DNA of 64,000 nt from a virus. The stretch spans positions 1 through 64,000 of IMG/VR virus record IMGVR_UViG_3300036770_001413. One strand, written 5' to 3'. The notes under the pieces were generated by a model, which worked only from the letters and a program-made list of their open reading frames with translations, was not told the origin of the DNA and did no database searches. Every line of letters starts with the position of its first letter. Positions within the stretch are counted from its first letter, which is position 1. Of the stretch, positions 7,239 through 15,114 are shown piece by piece. The translations under genes and the position numbers were made by a program.

Positions 7239-7569
7239 TATAACGAACGATATACTTGAGTGCGTCTACAAGTTTATCTATCGACTCCTTTGCTGAATAA
7301 TATACATTCTTTTTGTTGTTGTTAATTGTGCCAGCTTTATCTTTTGCTATAGTAGAGTATACCGCAGCAAGCATAGAAAACTTTGTAGATAGGGCTTGAA
7401 GTTCTATAATAAGGCTTGGAGCTTTGGCAGGTGGAACATCAGGGCTCATAAGCAGTTTAACTGTGATAGCCAAGGCTTTATCCAAATGCTGATCTTTCAT
7501 ATACTCATGAAGATCATTGAACTCTGTAATATCGCTAATTAGCTGTAAAGAATTTTTATCTTCCGACAT
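7231..7569 (-). CDS. hypothetical helical protein
   Basis: This 112-residue protein has no recognisable family. It is mostly helical, with a leucine-rich central part (SLIIELQALSTKFSML) and a C-terminal basic stretch containing NNNKKNVYYSAKE. AAGGAG precedes its ATG, which overlaps the end of the mini membrane-protein gene. Its own end overlaps the Cas4-like gene by 8 nt. Its place in the recombination run suggests a DNA-metabolism helper, but nothing in the sequence proves it. Confidence 0.7.
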   Translation of the reverse strand: MSEDKNSLQLISDITEFNDLHEYMKDQHLDKALAITVKLLMSPDVPPAKAPSLIIELQALSTKFSMLAAVYSTIAKDKAGTINNNKKNVYYSAKESIDKLVDALKYIVRYNG

Positions 7570-7666
7570 TTTTAGCTTTCTCCTTTTTGTCTAACTTATC
7601 AATAAATAATCCTAGAGAGTATCCAAATGCAAGACCTATTGTCATACCAAGCATGAATAGTTCCAT
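7556..7666 (-). CDS. 36-residue single-pass membrane protein
   Basis: A short ORF starts with TGATG at the XapX-like stop and encodes 36 residues. They form a hydrophobic glycine-containing helix (MLGMTIGLAFGYSLGLFI) followed by a lysine-rich tail (DKLDKKEKAK). The topology is one transmembrane helix with a positive cytoplasmic end. An SD for the next gene lies within its tail codons. Paired with the XapX-like protein it forms a tiny membrane cassette. A holin or antiholin role is possible but unproven. Confidence 0.6.
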   Translation of the reverse strand: MELFMLGMTIGLAFGYSLGLFIDKLDKKEKAKNVGR

Positions 7667-7821
7667 CAGATAAACCTAGTCACTAGAGCATAGCCAATCC
7701 AAAGACCTACGATTCCCATAAGCCCAGCAAATACTGGTGGCGCAGGGATAGGCAATTTAAATAAACTAAATATGCCTCCAACCATAGCACCTACAAATGT
7801 TGTCATTAAAATTTCTTTCAT
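7666..7821 (-). CDS. XapX-domain small membrane protein
   Basis: Read from the ATG at 7821, which has GAAGGAG upstream and overlaps the previous stop as ATGA, this is a 51-residue protein. It has two transmembrane helices joined by a KLPIPAPP turn. That turn, with the glycine-patterned helices, matches the XapX domain, a small bacterial inner-membrane family of unknown function. An upstream in-frame start at 7860 gives an implausible arginine-rich extension. XapX in a phage replication block is unexpected. Transport, membrane anchoring or lysis-related roles are all open. Confidence 0.75.
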   Translation of the reverse strand: MKEILMTTFVGAMVGGIFSLFKLPIPAPPVFAGLMGIVGLWIGYALVTRFI

Positions 7822-8117
7822 TTGGATTCTCCTTCTATTAACTGTTCCAGTAAAGACCATTCTATTACTGCCAATCTTGTCTTGCTATTTCCCTCGCCTA
7901 TAATTAATTTTAAAACTGGATGCATTGATCTGTTAACCTTAAATGTGTCGGTACAAACCTTTGCCCACATTTCTTTTGAAAGAGCAACAGACTTCTTAGA
8001 CTCTTTATAGTCCACAACAAACTTATTCCAGATAGCATCACCTTTTTGGTAATCCCCCCTGCCACTATTCTTTTGTTGTTTAGCTCCGTCACGCTTAGCT
8101 TCAGATCTTTCTGACAT
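7818..8117 (-). CDS. small PD-(D/E)XK-like nuclease candidate
   Basis: This 99-residue protein contains GDAIWNKFVVDYKESKKS, where an upstream Asp and a DYK spaced like the D-x-K of restriction-fold nucleases stand on consecutive strands. ALSKEMWAKVC and PVLKLIIGEG...RLAVIEW follow. The same order is seen in small phage Holliday-junction or VRR-like nucleases. No clear catalytic Glu is visible ahead of it, so the protein may be inactive or a different fold. It starts as TAATG from the zinc-ribbon gene and lies directly between RecA and the nuclease block. Confidence 0.55.
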   Translation of the reverse strand: MSERSEAKRDGAKQQKNSGRGDYQKGDAIWNKFVVDYKESKKSVALSKEMWAKVCTDTFKVNRSMHPVLKLIIGEGNSKTRLAVIEWSLLEQLIEGESK

Positions 8118-8299
8118 TAGTTAATCCTATAAGAATTTTTATGATTGTCTGGGCAGGTCCAAGTCATCTCCATAGAAGCCTCATTCCAATAGTAAAATTC
8201 TGAATCCTTATTGCAGGAAGCACACGGTCTAGGCTCTTCAACTTTTTGAAGATTAGGATCTTCTGGCTTTTTGCTAATAAATTCATTAAGATTTGGCAT
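8117..8299 (-). CDS. 60-residue zinc-ribbon protein next to RecA
   Basis: This small protein has a CASCNKD knuckle (residues about 26-32) and a CPDNH knuckle (about 49-53) separated by an aromatic hairpin (EFYYWNEASMEMTW). That is a compact zinc ribbon. The start overlaps the end of recA by 14 nt and the stop forms TAATG with the next gene. It most likely binds nucleic acid or a protein partner in recombination. No specific family is recognised. Confidence 0.7.
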   Translation of the reverse strand: MPNLNEFISKKPEDPNLQKVEEPRPCASCNKDSEFYYWNEASMEMTWTCPDNHKNSYRIN

Positions 8300-9290
8300 T
8301 GATTTTCTCTGTCAATTTCTCTACGACTTTTGGATTGTCACGTAGATATTGAACAGCCTTTGCTCTTCCTTGTAGCCGTTCTTTTTCTATCGTATACCAT
8401 GCACCGCCTTTTTCTACAAGGCCATACATTTCAGCGACATCTAAAGTTTCTCCAACGGAATCTATTCCTACAGACTCTCCTTGGTAGTAGAAGTCATATT
8501 GTCCCGATAGATTTGGGGGACCGAGCTTGTTGTAATCAATAATCCAATTGACTGGTCTGCCAACTCTTTGTTCAATAATTTTGTCACCAACCGCAACACC
8601 AGCTTTAATAGCATTAGCTTCGGCTTCTGAAGACCAGAGCTTAACAACTGTAGAGGAAAAGAATTTAACTGCCATTCCGCCCGTGGGTATGTGGCTAGCA
8701 TGCATAGATCCAAATTGGTTTCTTTGTTGTGAAATGAGAACAAGTAATGTATTTTTGTTTGCATAGTTTAACATTTTGACTGCGTGGGTCATATCCTTTG
8801 CTTCTGCGCCGATTTGTTTTGTATCCTCAAGCTTCTTGAGTTCTGAGCTATCTTTTTCAAAATAGATGGCGGGAAGAAGAGCGGATATAGAATCAACTAC
8901 AATAATATCTACTTCTGCTTCCATTAATTGTGTAGCAACATCTACCATGTCATTAATAGTTTTTGCTGATGAGTAAATCAATTCTGATGAATCTACTCCT
9001 AGTTTTTCTGCCCACGATTGATCATAAGATGCTTCTGCATCAATCCAGGCACATGTTTTTCCATTCTTCTGTGCTTCCGCTATCATTTGTAGACAGAAGG
9101 AAGACTTTCCAGCAGACTTGTTTCCCCAAACTAAGACTTGTCTACCAAATCCAAATCCGCCTTTTAGGGCTTTGTTTAAACCAATACTTGGAGTAAGTTG
9201 TTTTTCAACCTGCACATCTACTGCAGACTGAACTCTTGATCTTGTTTTAGGGTCTAGCTTTGCTAATATGTCATCTAGGACAATTGTCAT
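8286..9290 (-). CDS. recA: RecA/UvsX-family recombinase
   Basis: This 334-residue recombinase forms ATP-dependent filaments on single-stranded DNA and drives strand exchange. It has Walker A GNKSAGKSS (56-64) and Walker B VDIIVVDSISALLP (about 128-141). The L2 region includes ISQQRNQFGSMHASHIPTGG with the conserved Gln. The C-terminus is shorter than in bacterial RecA, as is common in phages. It is transcribed from an extended -10 promoter at 9314-9322 just upstream, and the coupled nucleases and resolvase downstream form its recombination partners. Confidence 0.95.
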   Translation of the reverse strand: MTIVLDDILAKLDPKTRSRVQSAVDVQVEKQLTPSIGLNKALKGGFGFGRQVLVWGNKSAGKSSFCLQMIAEAQKNGKTCAWIDAEASYDQSWAEKLGVDSSELIYSSAKTINDMVDVATQLMEAEVDIIVVDSISALLPAIYFEKDSSELKKLEDTKQIGAEAKDMTHAVKMLNYANKNTLLVLISQQRNQFGSMHASHIPTGGMAVKFFSSTVVKLWSSEAEANAIKAGVAVGDKIIEQRVGRPVNWIIDYNKLGPPNLSGQYDFYYQGESVGIDSVGETLDVAEMYGLVEKGGAWYTIEKERLQGRAKAVQYLRDNPKVVEKLTEKINAKS

Positions 9291-9313
9291 TATTTATCTT
9301 TCTTCTCTCTACT

Positions 9314-9322
9314 ATTATAGCA
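9314..9322 (-). promoter_or_regulatory. extended -10 promoter ahead of recA
   Basis: TGCTATAAT on the minus strand lies about 25 nt before the recA ATG in the short gap after the MazG gene. No good -35 is visible, as expected for extended -10 promoters. GAAC-AG-GTTC (9327-9336) lies just upstream but has the wrong spacing for a LexA box. Confidence 0.5.
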
Positions 9323-9323
9323 T

Positions 9324-9671
9324 TTAGAACAGGTTCCCGTGAAGGGGTGGACGCTGTTTATTTATTTCTATTTTTTGGTGAAGGACATCATCTAGGCTAT
9401 GCAAGACCGCCTCTTCATTTCTCATTGCTGCATATACATCTAATAATCTAATTATTGTATCTGCTATTTCTTCAACAATTTTTTCTGAGCCCTGCTTTTT
9501 TCTTATTGCTTCCAATACCTCAGTGACTTCTGAATGCACCAGAGCTAATTTATTTCCAATTTTGTCATTGGTATACTCGCCATCCCAAAATCCTTTTTCT
9601 TTTGCAGTTTCATGTAAAACTGCAGAGAGGGCATCGAGTCCATATTGGGTAAGAATATCTTCGCTATTCAT
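9324..9671 (-). CDS. MazG-like nucleotide pyrophosphohydrolase
   Basis: This 115-residue all-alpha protein shows the MazG signature. HSEVTEVLEAIRKK supplies an E-x2-E-like pair and VEEIADTIIRLLDVYAA supplies the E-x3-D pair, which together bind magnesium and a nucleoside triphosphate. Phage MazG proteins hydrolyse dNTPs or alarmone-like nucleotides and are thought to tune the nucleotide pool during infection. The end RPPLHGNLF is also typical of the family. GAGGAAA precedes the ATG, and the start overlaps the previous gene by 8 nt. Confidence 0.88.
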   Translation of the reverse strand: MNSEDILTQYGLDALSAVLHETAKEKGFWDGEYTNDKIGNKLALVHSEVTEVLEAIRKKQGSEKIVEEIADTIIRLLDVYAAMRNEEAVLHSLDDVLHQKIEINKQRPPLHGNLF

Positions 9672-9852
9672 CTTTTCCTCTTAAACTAAATTTAAAAGAT
9701 AAATCCTGATCATCATATTCTACGACCAACTCTTTATCTTCATTAGCGGCATTTACAAATCTAGTGGTCGGAACCGATAGGGTGCCGTGCTCTTCAAGTA
9801 ATGCTACCAATATTTTATTTAGGCTCATAGACTGAACTATATCTTCGGTCAT
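9664..9852 (-). CDS. hypothetical 62-residue protein after DnaE
   Basis: This small acidic protein has an N-terminal helix (MSLNKILVALLEEHG) and a C-terminal strand-rich part with ELVVEYDDQDLSFKFSL. It resembles no family that I can name. Its ATG overlaps the polymerase stop as ATGA with AAGGAAA upstream, so it is translated with the polymerase. It could be a polymerase accessory peptide, by position only. Confidence 0.65.
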   Translation of the reverse strand: MTEDIVQSMSLNKILVALLEEHGTLSVPTTRFVNAANEDKELVVEYDDQDLSFKFSLRGKDE

Positions 9853-12800
9853 TTTATTTCCTTAATCATTAATGTGCCGTCATCTAATTTAGATAGCACT
9901 GGCTTACATTTCATTCCCTCTCGCATTTTAGCTAAAGTTATTTTATACATAGAAGGAAATGCAATTGCTCTGGTCAAATTTTTGTCCTTATCAGACATAA
10001 CAATGTGTGACATTGTCTTGCCAGCCTTCGTCTGATACGGTGTAAAGTTTACCACAATCTTCTCGTCTTCCGCAAGGTCATATTCTTTGCGGTATAGGAA
10101 GTCTACAAATATATCTTTAGAGTCTGGGTTTATATCATTTACATCAACATACCTAGCAATACGATTGTCTCCGACAAGAATAAAATACATCTTGCCTGTT
10201 TCAATTTGAGTTTGCTCATGATGGAATAAACCTATGCCACCAGTCTCATCTACTAATTCAACTCGTGCCCAACCCTTGCCACGCTTAATGCTCTTAACCA
10301 TTCCAAACATTACAAAGGATCCTATTGGATCAAATTGATCTATTGTTAAGGCTTGAGCTTTAACTCTTGGGGGAATATTCTTTATATCAAATGAAGGTAT
10401 GCCTAGGTATTCGTAGTATCCTTCTTTTTCTTTACCGCTCCTAGGATTATCCTGAAAGGCAGCGCCACCAATAGCGTTAAGAGAACTAATAGCCCTACTA
10501 TTAATGCCGCTTCCTTTCTTTGAGGCTTTTTCAATAAAGTCTTTATAGTTTGCATATGGTCTTCCTTCTATGATTTTGTTTGCGATACTGTCTGATATAA
10601 ATTTAATTTCTGCCAACCCAAATCGCAAAGAGTCTTTCTGTAAAGAAAAGTATACATCAGACTCGTTTATATGTGGCAGTTGAACCTTTAATCCTAATCT
10701 TTTAGCTTCTATCAGGTATTCGGTTCTTGTGTCTTTTTCTCCTTCGTTTTTGAGCGCTGCGAAAATAAACTCCAAAGGATAATGTAGCTTAAGCCAAGCG
10801 GTATAATAAGAAAGCATAGAGTAAGCAACAGCGTGAGACCTATTGAACGAGTATCCAGCATGTGCTTCAAAGTCGTGCCAAAGTTTTTCTGCTTGTTTTT
10901 TAGAAATGTGCTTTGAAGCACCTTCAATAAATTTATCTTTGAACTGGTCGAATTCTTTTGCATCCTTTTTCTTTCCAATAATTTTTCTTACCTTGTCTGC
11001 CTCAGACCAAGTCATTCCACCTAGGTGTACGCAAGCCTGCATAACCTGTTCTTGATATATAATAACTCCATAAGTATTTCTGGTAAATTCTTCCATTATG
11101 GGGTGAACATAATTTACTGCCTCATCCCCTTGCTTTCTTTTTATGTAAGAAGCTCCAACTGTATTCATAGCTCCTGGACGGACCAAGGCATTTGAGACTA
11201 CCAGATCTTCAAATACGTTTGCCCCCATCTTAATTAATAAATTTGTGTAAGGGGTTGCTTCTGCTTGGAATACTCCTTTTGTATATCCTTCTGTGAGCAT
11301 CTTGTAAACTTCTTTATCATCAAGACTTATCTCTGACAGTTTTATTTCTTTGCTAGTTCTTTCCTTAATAGAATTTAATGTGTCTGCAATTACGGACAGG
11401 CACTTAAGTCCTAGGGCATCGATTTTAATTAGACCAATATCTGCAACCGTGTCCATGTCATATGCAATTACTGGAATTCTTCCAGAAGCCTTATCTTCAC
11501 GGTCTTCTCTAGTTTCTACTGGACCATAATTTCTAATATCATCTTTTGCCACCACAACTCCAGCAGCATGGATACCTGTACTTCTTATCTTGCCACGTAA
11601 ATTTTCTGCAAGCCAAGTTACTTCAGGATATTTCATTCTAAACTCTTTTGTATTTGGAGAAGTAGCATACTCTTCAAATGTATCTACAGACTTTAATGCA
11701 TGGTTAACATCAGAAAGCGGAACCATAAAAGCACGAGCAGCATCACGAACTACACCTTTATCCTTAAAATAAGTAAATGTAGAAATAGATGCAACGTGCT
11801 TGAATTTCTTTTTTAAATAATCTTTTACTTCTTTACGGCGGCGGTCCTCAAAATCCGTATCAATATCTGGAAAGTCATTACGATCTGGGTTAATGAACCT
11901 AAAAAATAGGAGGCCATATTCAATTGGATCTACATCTGTAATTCCAATTGTATAGCAGACCAACGATCCTGCTGCCGAACCACGTCCTGGCCCAACTAAT
12001 ATGCCTTGGGACTTTGACCAATTAATCATATCTGCAACTATTAGAAAGTATGAGGCAAAGTTTTTATCCTTAATAACCTGCAATTCTTCCTCTAGGCGAG
12101 CCCTATAGACCTCATCTGAGGCCTTCCCTAGCCCTTCTAAGCCCTTTTCAGCTAGGTCCCGTAGCTTTTCATCAGCATTGGTCTTTGGGACTGGCAGGAG
12201 GTCTAGGTTACGATTTAGGTCATATGAGCTAACCTTGTCTGCTATCTCTAGGGTATTATCAAATATATCAGTTCTATTTATTCCAGCCTTTTTAAAGTCC
12301 GCCTCAATTTCCTCACGAGTCTGCATAAATAGATTCATGCCCTTAAATGACATACGGCGGTCAGGGTATAAATAATCAAATCTATCTGACATATCTTTTA
12401 TCTGACGAGACATTTCAAAATCGGCATCTTTGTCTGCCTTTGGATTTGTGGATATAATTAATAGGGCTTCTTCTAAAAGCTTATCTTCTTTTCTAGCATA
12501 GTGGATATCCCCTGTTGCCACCGCCTTAATTCCTAATTCGTCTGCTAATTCTAAAAGCTTTTCGTTTATTTGCGGCGGATTGTGAGATTGCACCTCAACA
12601 TAAAAATCATCTAAAAAGGTTTGCTTAAAATTCTTTAGTAGAATTCTGGCTTCTGAGAACTCTTCTTTTTCAATAGCTTTGCTTACAATACCATTAAGGC
12701 ACCCAGACAAAACAATAATGCCTTCAGAGTATTCATTTAATATCTCTCTATCGATACGTGGCTTAGAATAAAATCCTTCTGTCCATGCTATCTCTTGTAG

Positions 12801-13118
12801 TTTATTTATATTTTCTAGCCCCTTCTTATTTTTTGCAAGAAGGATAATATGATTATACGCTTGAATACTTTTATCTTTAAATGATGATCTATCAAATCTA
12901 TCTGTTGGAGAGATATAGGCTTCTACTCCAAGAATTGGTTTTACTCCATACGTGTCACAAGCAATTTGTATTTCACGATGTGACGATAATGTTCCATGGT
13001 CGGTTATTGAGATTGCAGGCATGCCAAGTATCTTAGCCTGCTTTACCAAATCCTCTGGTGAATTTAATCCATCCATTGCAGAGTAATGGCTGTGAACGTG
13101 TAAATGTATGAAACTCAT
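9849..13118 (-). CDS. dnaE: DNA polymerase III alpha subunit (DnaE type)
   Basis: This 1089-residue replicative polymerase belongs to family C, not to the A or B families usual in phages. An N-terminal PHP domain begins with HLHVHSHYSAMDG (residues 5-17) and keeps ITDHGTL. The palm shows GPGRGSAAGSLVCYTIG (about 377-393) and the catalytic PDIDTDFED (417-425). The helix-hairpin-helix region and a C-terminal OB fold with SFVMFGMVKSIKRGKGWARV follow. It is only slightly shorter than bacterial DnaE. A GC-rich hairpin lies between it and the upstream ssb gene and may limit its expression relative to SSB. Confidence 0.96.
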   Translation of the reverse strand: MSFIHLHVHSHYSAMDGLNSPEDLVKQAKILGMPAISITDHGTLSSHREIQIACDTYGVKPILGVEAYISPTDRFDRSSFKDKSIQAYNHIILLAKNKKGLENINKLQEIAWTEGFYSKPRIDREILNEYSEGIIVLSGCLNGIVSKAIEKEEFSEARILLKNFKQTFLDDFYVEVQSHNPPQINEKLLELADELGIKAVATGDIHYARKEDKLLEEALLIISTNPKADKDADFEMSRQIKDMSDRFDYLYPDRRMSFKGMNLFMQTREEIEADFKKAGINRTDIFDNTLEIADKVSSYDLNRNLDLLPVPKTNADEKLRDLAEKGLEGLGKASDEVYRARLEEELQVIKDKNFASYFLIVADMINWSKSQGILVGPGRGSAAGSLVCYTIGITDVDPIEYGLLFFRFINPDRNDFPDIDTDFEDRRRKEVKDYLKKKFKHVASISTFTYFKDKGVVRDAARAFMVPLSDVNHALKSVDTFEEYATSPNTKEFRMKYPEVTWLAENLRGKIRSTGIHAAGVVVAKDDIRNYGPVETREDREDKASGRIPVIAYDMDTVADIGLIKIDALGLKCLSVIADTLNSIKERTSKEIKLSEISLDDKEVYKMLTEGYTKGVFQAEATPYTNLLIKMGANVFEDLVVSNALVRPGAMNTVGASYIKRKQGDEAVNYVHPIMEEFTRNTYGVIIYQEQVMQACVHLGGMTWSEADKVRKIIGKKKDAKEFDQFKDKFIEGASKHISKKQAEKLWHDFEAHAGYSFNRSHAVAYSMLSYYTAWLKLHYPLEFIFAALKNEGEKDTRTEYLIEAKRLGLKVQLPHINESDVYFSLQKDSLRFGLAEIKFISDSIANKIIEGRPYANYKDFIEKASKKGSGINSRAISSLNAIGGAAFQDNPRSGKEKEGYYEYLGIPSFDIKNIPPRVKAQALTIDQFDPIGSFVMFGMVKSIKRGKGWARVELVDETGGIGLFHHEQTQIETGKMYFILVGDNRIARYVDVNDINPDSKDIFVDFLYRKEYDLAEDEKIVVNFTPYQTKAGKTMSHIVMSDKDKNLTRAIAFPSMYKITLAKMREGMKCKPVLSKLDDGTLMIKEIK

Positions 13119-13129
13119 AACCGCCTTAA

Positions 13130-13149
13130 TGGGGGCCCGAAGGCCCCCA
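13130..13149 (-). terminator. GC-rich UUCG-tetraloop hairpin between ssb and dnaE
   Basis: The minus-strand RNA would fold as UGGGGGCC, loop UUCG, GGCCCCCA: a perfect 8-bp stem closed by an exceptionally stable tetraloop. It is not followed by a U-tract, so it is probably a partial terminator or an mRNA-stabilising/processing hairpin that sets the ssb-to-dnaE ratio. Confidence 0.55.
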
Positions 13150-13162
13150 CAATATTACTGGT

Positions 13163-13837
13163 CTATGCCCAGACTTCGCTACTGCCAGTTGCAGAGCTGT
13201 ATTCTTCTTGTGAACTATCACCTGTGTAAAAAGCTTCTTGCTCAGCATAAGGAACATGTCTTACTGCTGTCTTCTCTAGATCAAATAACTCTAGGTTAGA
13301 GAAATCAAAAGGCTTCTCATCTTTTGCAAGTGGAATAATTGTGTAACTGGTGTCTGTCTTTGTACCAGTTCTCTTGATTCTCCACATTAGATTTGTAATG
13401 CTTCCCATTTCACCAGCATACTCAATTAGAGTTGGTGTAACAGATTTTCCGCTTGTTCCTTGAGAAAGGATTGCTACGTATGGATCATTCTTGCCGTCGT
13501 CAACAAGCACGTTAATATAAAGACGTGGTCTTGCCTTCCATCCAGCCTTTGGATCTTTACGGTGTTGTTCTTGTGCCCAATCACGGCCTTCTGTCTCCAT
13601 TGTATCTAGAGCTTTACGGCGGTAATCTTTTGGATTTGTGTGCTCTAATGCGATAAATCCGCAACCGAGCTTGTCATTATAATTTGGTGAATCTGGATCT
13701 AGTTCCTGTAGGAATCTAATCTTGATGCTTTCGCCGTCTTCAATCTTTAACCAGCGACCCTTATTTTCTTCCCCACCAGTGTAGGTAGGCTTGTCTAGCG
13801 CTTTGTTTAGGTCCTTTAGACCTTTTACTATACTCAT
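13163..13837 (-). CDS. gp32-like single-stranded DNA-binding protein
   Basis: This 224-residue protein looks like the OB-fold ssDNA-binding proteins of T4 gp32 type found in many phages. A short basic N-terminus is followed by GRWLKIEDGESIKIRFLQEL, a middle containing GCGFIALEHTNP and an aromatic/basic surface, and RLYINVLVDDG with VAILSQG. The C-terminus is acidic and ends in an aromatic-acidic tail (EVWA), as expected for recruiting partners. It sits between primase and polymerase in one run. A GAGGAG precedes the start and an extended -10 promoter lies at 13883-13891. Confidence 0.8.
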   Translation of the reverse strand: MSIVKGLKDLNKALDKPTYTGGEENKGRWLKIEDGESIKIRFLQELDPDSPNYNDKLGCGFIALEHTNPKDYRRKALDTMETEGRDWAQEQHRKDPKAGWKARPRLYINVLVDDGKNDPYVAILSQGTSGKSVTPTLIEYAGEMGSITNLMWRIKRTGTKTDTSYTIIPLAKDEKPFDFSNLELFDLEKTAVRHVPYAEQEAFYTGDSSQEEYSSATGSSEVWA

Positions 13838-13882
13838 TTATTTCTCCTCTATAGTTTACGGTATATATCCGTCTGTTTATCC

Positions 13883-13891
13883 ATTATATCA
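13883..13891 (-). promoter_or_regulatory. extended -10 promoter ahead of ssb-dnaE
   Basis: TGATATAAT on the minus strand overlaps the primase stop codon (TGA) and lies about 45 nt before the ssb start. An imperfect palindrome containing ACGG...CCGT around a TATATA core follows in the leader. No -35 match is evident. Confidence 0.45.
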
Positions 13892-14887
13892 TGAGTTCCA
13901 GGATCGATATTCGATATCAGAAACTGCGTTCTTTATACATGCAATAATATCTTTTTCAGACATATCGCCTGCATCTTTTGCTTCATGTGGGTATATCTTA
14001 CCATATTCGTAAGAAGCCCACAAGATGTCTTTATTTCTTAATCGGCTGGCGATACTAAGTCCTAATTCTCTTCCAGCCAAATCTGAATCTGTCATTATTA
14101 TTATTCTATTAAAATATCTATTTAGTAAACCAATATTCTCTTTTGATAAATGCCCGCCCAAGGTTGCAACAACATTTGGAAATCCTGCCTGATGGACACG
14201 TATGGCATCAAATGTGGACTCAACAATAATAACATTCTCTCCAATGCGTTTAGCCCTATGGATATTAAACATTGTTTTATTCTTAGGAAGGTTAGTACTA
14301 TTCTTAAACTTCTTTTCTTTTATTGATCTGCCTACAAGTCCTACTGGCAGACCATCTGGGCTATGTACTGGGACAATAGCCATTCCCATTTTAGAAGAAT
14401 ATCCTAATCTAAAGTATTGCATAGACTCTTCATTTATTCCTCTAGATTTAAAATAGTCTTTTGCCTCTTCATTTGTGCCTAACTCATTATATAGATTGTC
14501 TAATACCTCTTGTGAGAATTCTTCAAAGTCTGGCTTCTCATCAAATAATGAACTTAGGGTGTCTTGAAATGCATCTGATGCTTCTGACTTCTTGGATAAT
14601 ATAAACCTTAAAGTTTCAAACTCATTCTTATTTGATATCTTCTTTACAAGATCCTTTATGCCGCCTGCCTCTCCGCATGACGGGTTAAAGCATAGCCAAG
14701 CTCCAGTTTCTTCGCTGATATAAAAAGATGGCGTGTGAGTGTTATTATGAAAAGGGCAATACAGCACTATGTTATTATTTGAGCCGCCAACAATTCTAAG
14801 ACCTAGTCCTTTGACTATTGCTTTGATGTGGTTGGGCGCATAGAGCGAGGTATCAGCTTGCCCTGTGTAATCCCCTCTGACTGCCAT
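13889..14887 (-). CDS. DnaG-type DNA primase
   Basis: This primase makes RNA primers on the lagging strand. From the ATG at 14887 (AGGAAAG upstream) it has 332 residues. The N-terminal CHC2-type zinc domain has YCPFHNNTHTPSF, then WLCFNPSCGEAGG (Cys44, His47, Cys66, Cys71). The Toprim core has VIIVESTFDAIRV with the catalytic Glu and IIIMTDSDLAGRELG with the D-x-D. The C-terminal helicase-binding part is short compared with bacterial DnaG. A longer start at 14938 is possible, but either way the gene overlaps its upstream neighbour by more than 70 nt. Confidence 0.92.
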   Translation of the reverse strand: MAVRGDYTGQADTSLYAPNHIKAIVKGLGLRIVGGSNNNIVLYCPFHNNTHTPSFYISEETGAWLCFNPSCGEAGGIKDLVKKISNKNEFETLRFILSKKSEASDAFQDTLSSLFDEKPDFEEFSQEVLDNLYNELGTNEEAKDYFKSRGINEESMQYFRLGYSSKMGMAIVPVHSPDGLPVGLVGRSIKEKKFKNSTNLPKNKTMFNIHRAKRIGENVIIVESTFDAIRVHQAGFPNVVATLGGHLSKENIGLLNRYFNRIIIMTDSDLAGRELGLSIASRLRNKDILWASYEYGKIYPHEAKDAGDMSEKDIIACIKNAVSDIEYRSWNS

Positions 14888-15114
14888 GCCTTCTTCTTTC
14901 CTACATATATACCATGGATAGTCATTAGGAACTTCCATGTCTCGCCTGTAAATTCTACCGAAAATGCGGGGTCAATGTCAAGGACCCTTGCATATCCTTT
15001 TATTCTCATGTCATGAGTTATCAAATTCTCAAATTGATTTTTAATTCTTATCATATCTGAGTCATCTGCAAACTCTACACCTACTTGAAACTTTTTAATT
15101 GACCTGTGGATCAT
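14815..15114 (-). CDS. hypothetical protein between helicase and primase
   Basis: This 99-residue protein has mixed strands and basic stretches (IHRSIKKFQVGVEF, YVGKKKAWQSEG, PRSMRPTTSKQ). It is not assigned to a family. It starts inside the end of the helicase gene (20-nt overlap) and its last 73 nt encode the beginning of primase in another frame. Such a long overlap usually means both products are real and made at linked levels. A role bridging helicase and primase is a position-based guess. Confidence 0.65.
   Translation of the reverse strand: MIHRSIKKFQVGVEFADDSDMIRIKNQFENLITHDMRIKGYARVLDIDPAFSVEFTGETWKFLMTIHGIYVGKKKAWQSEGITQGKLIPRSMRPTTSKQ

Noticed and set aside
9327-9336. LexA-like box GAAC-AG-GTTC near recA
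   Set aside because: Actinobacterial and Bacillus-type SOS boxes need four bases between GAAC and GTTC. Here there are two, and the sequence is inside the MazG coding region.
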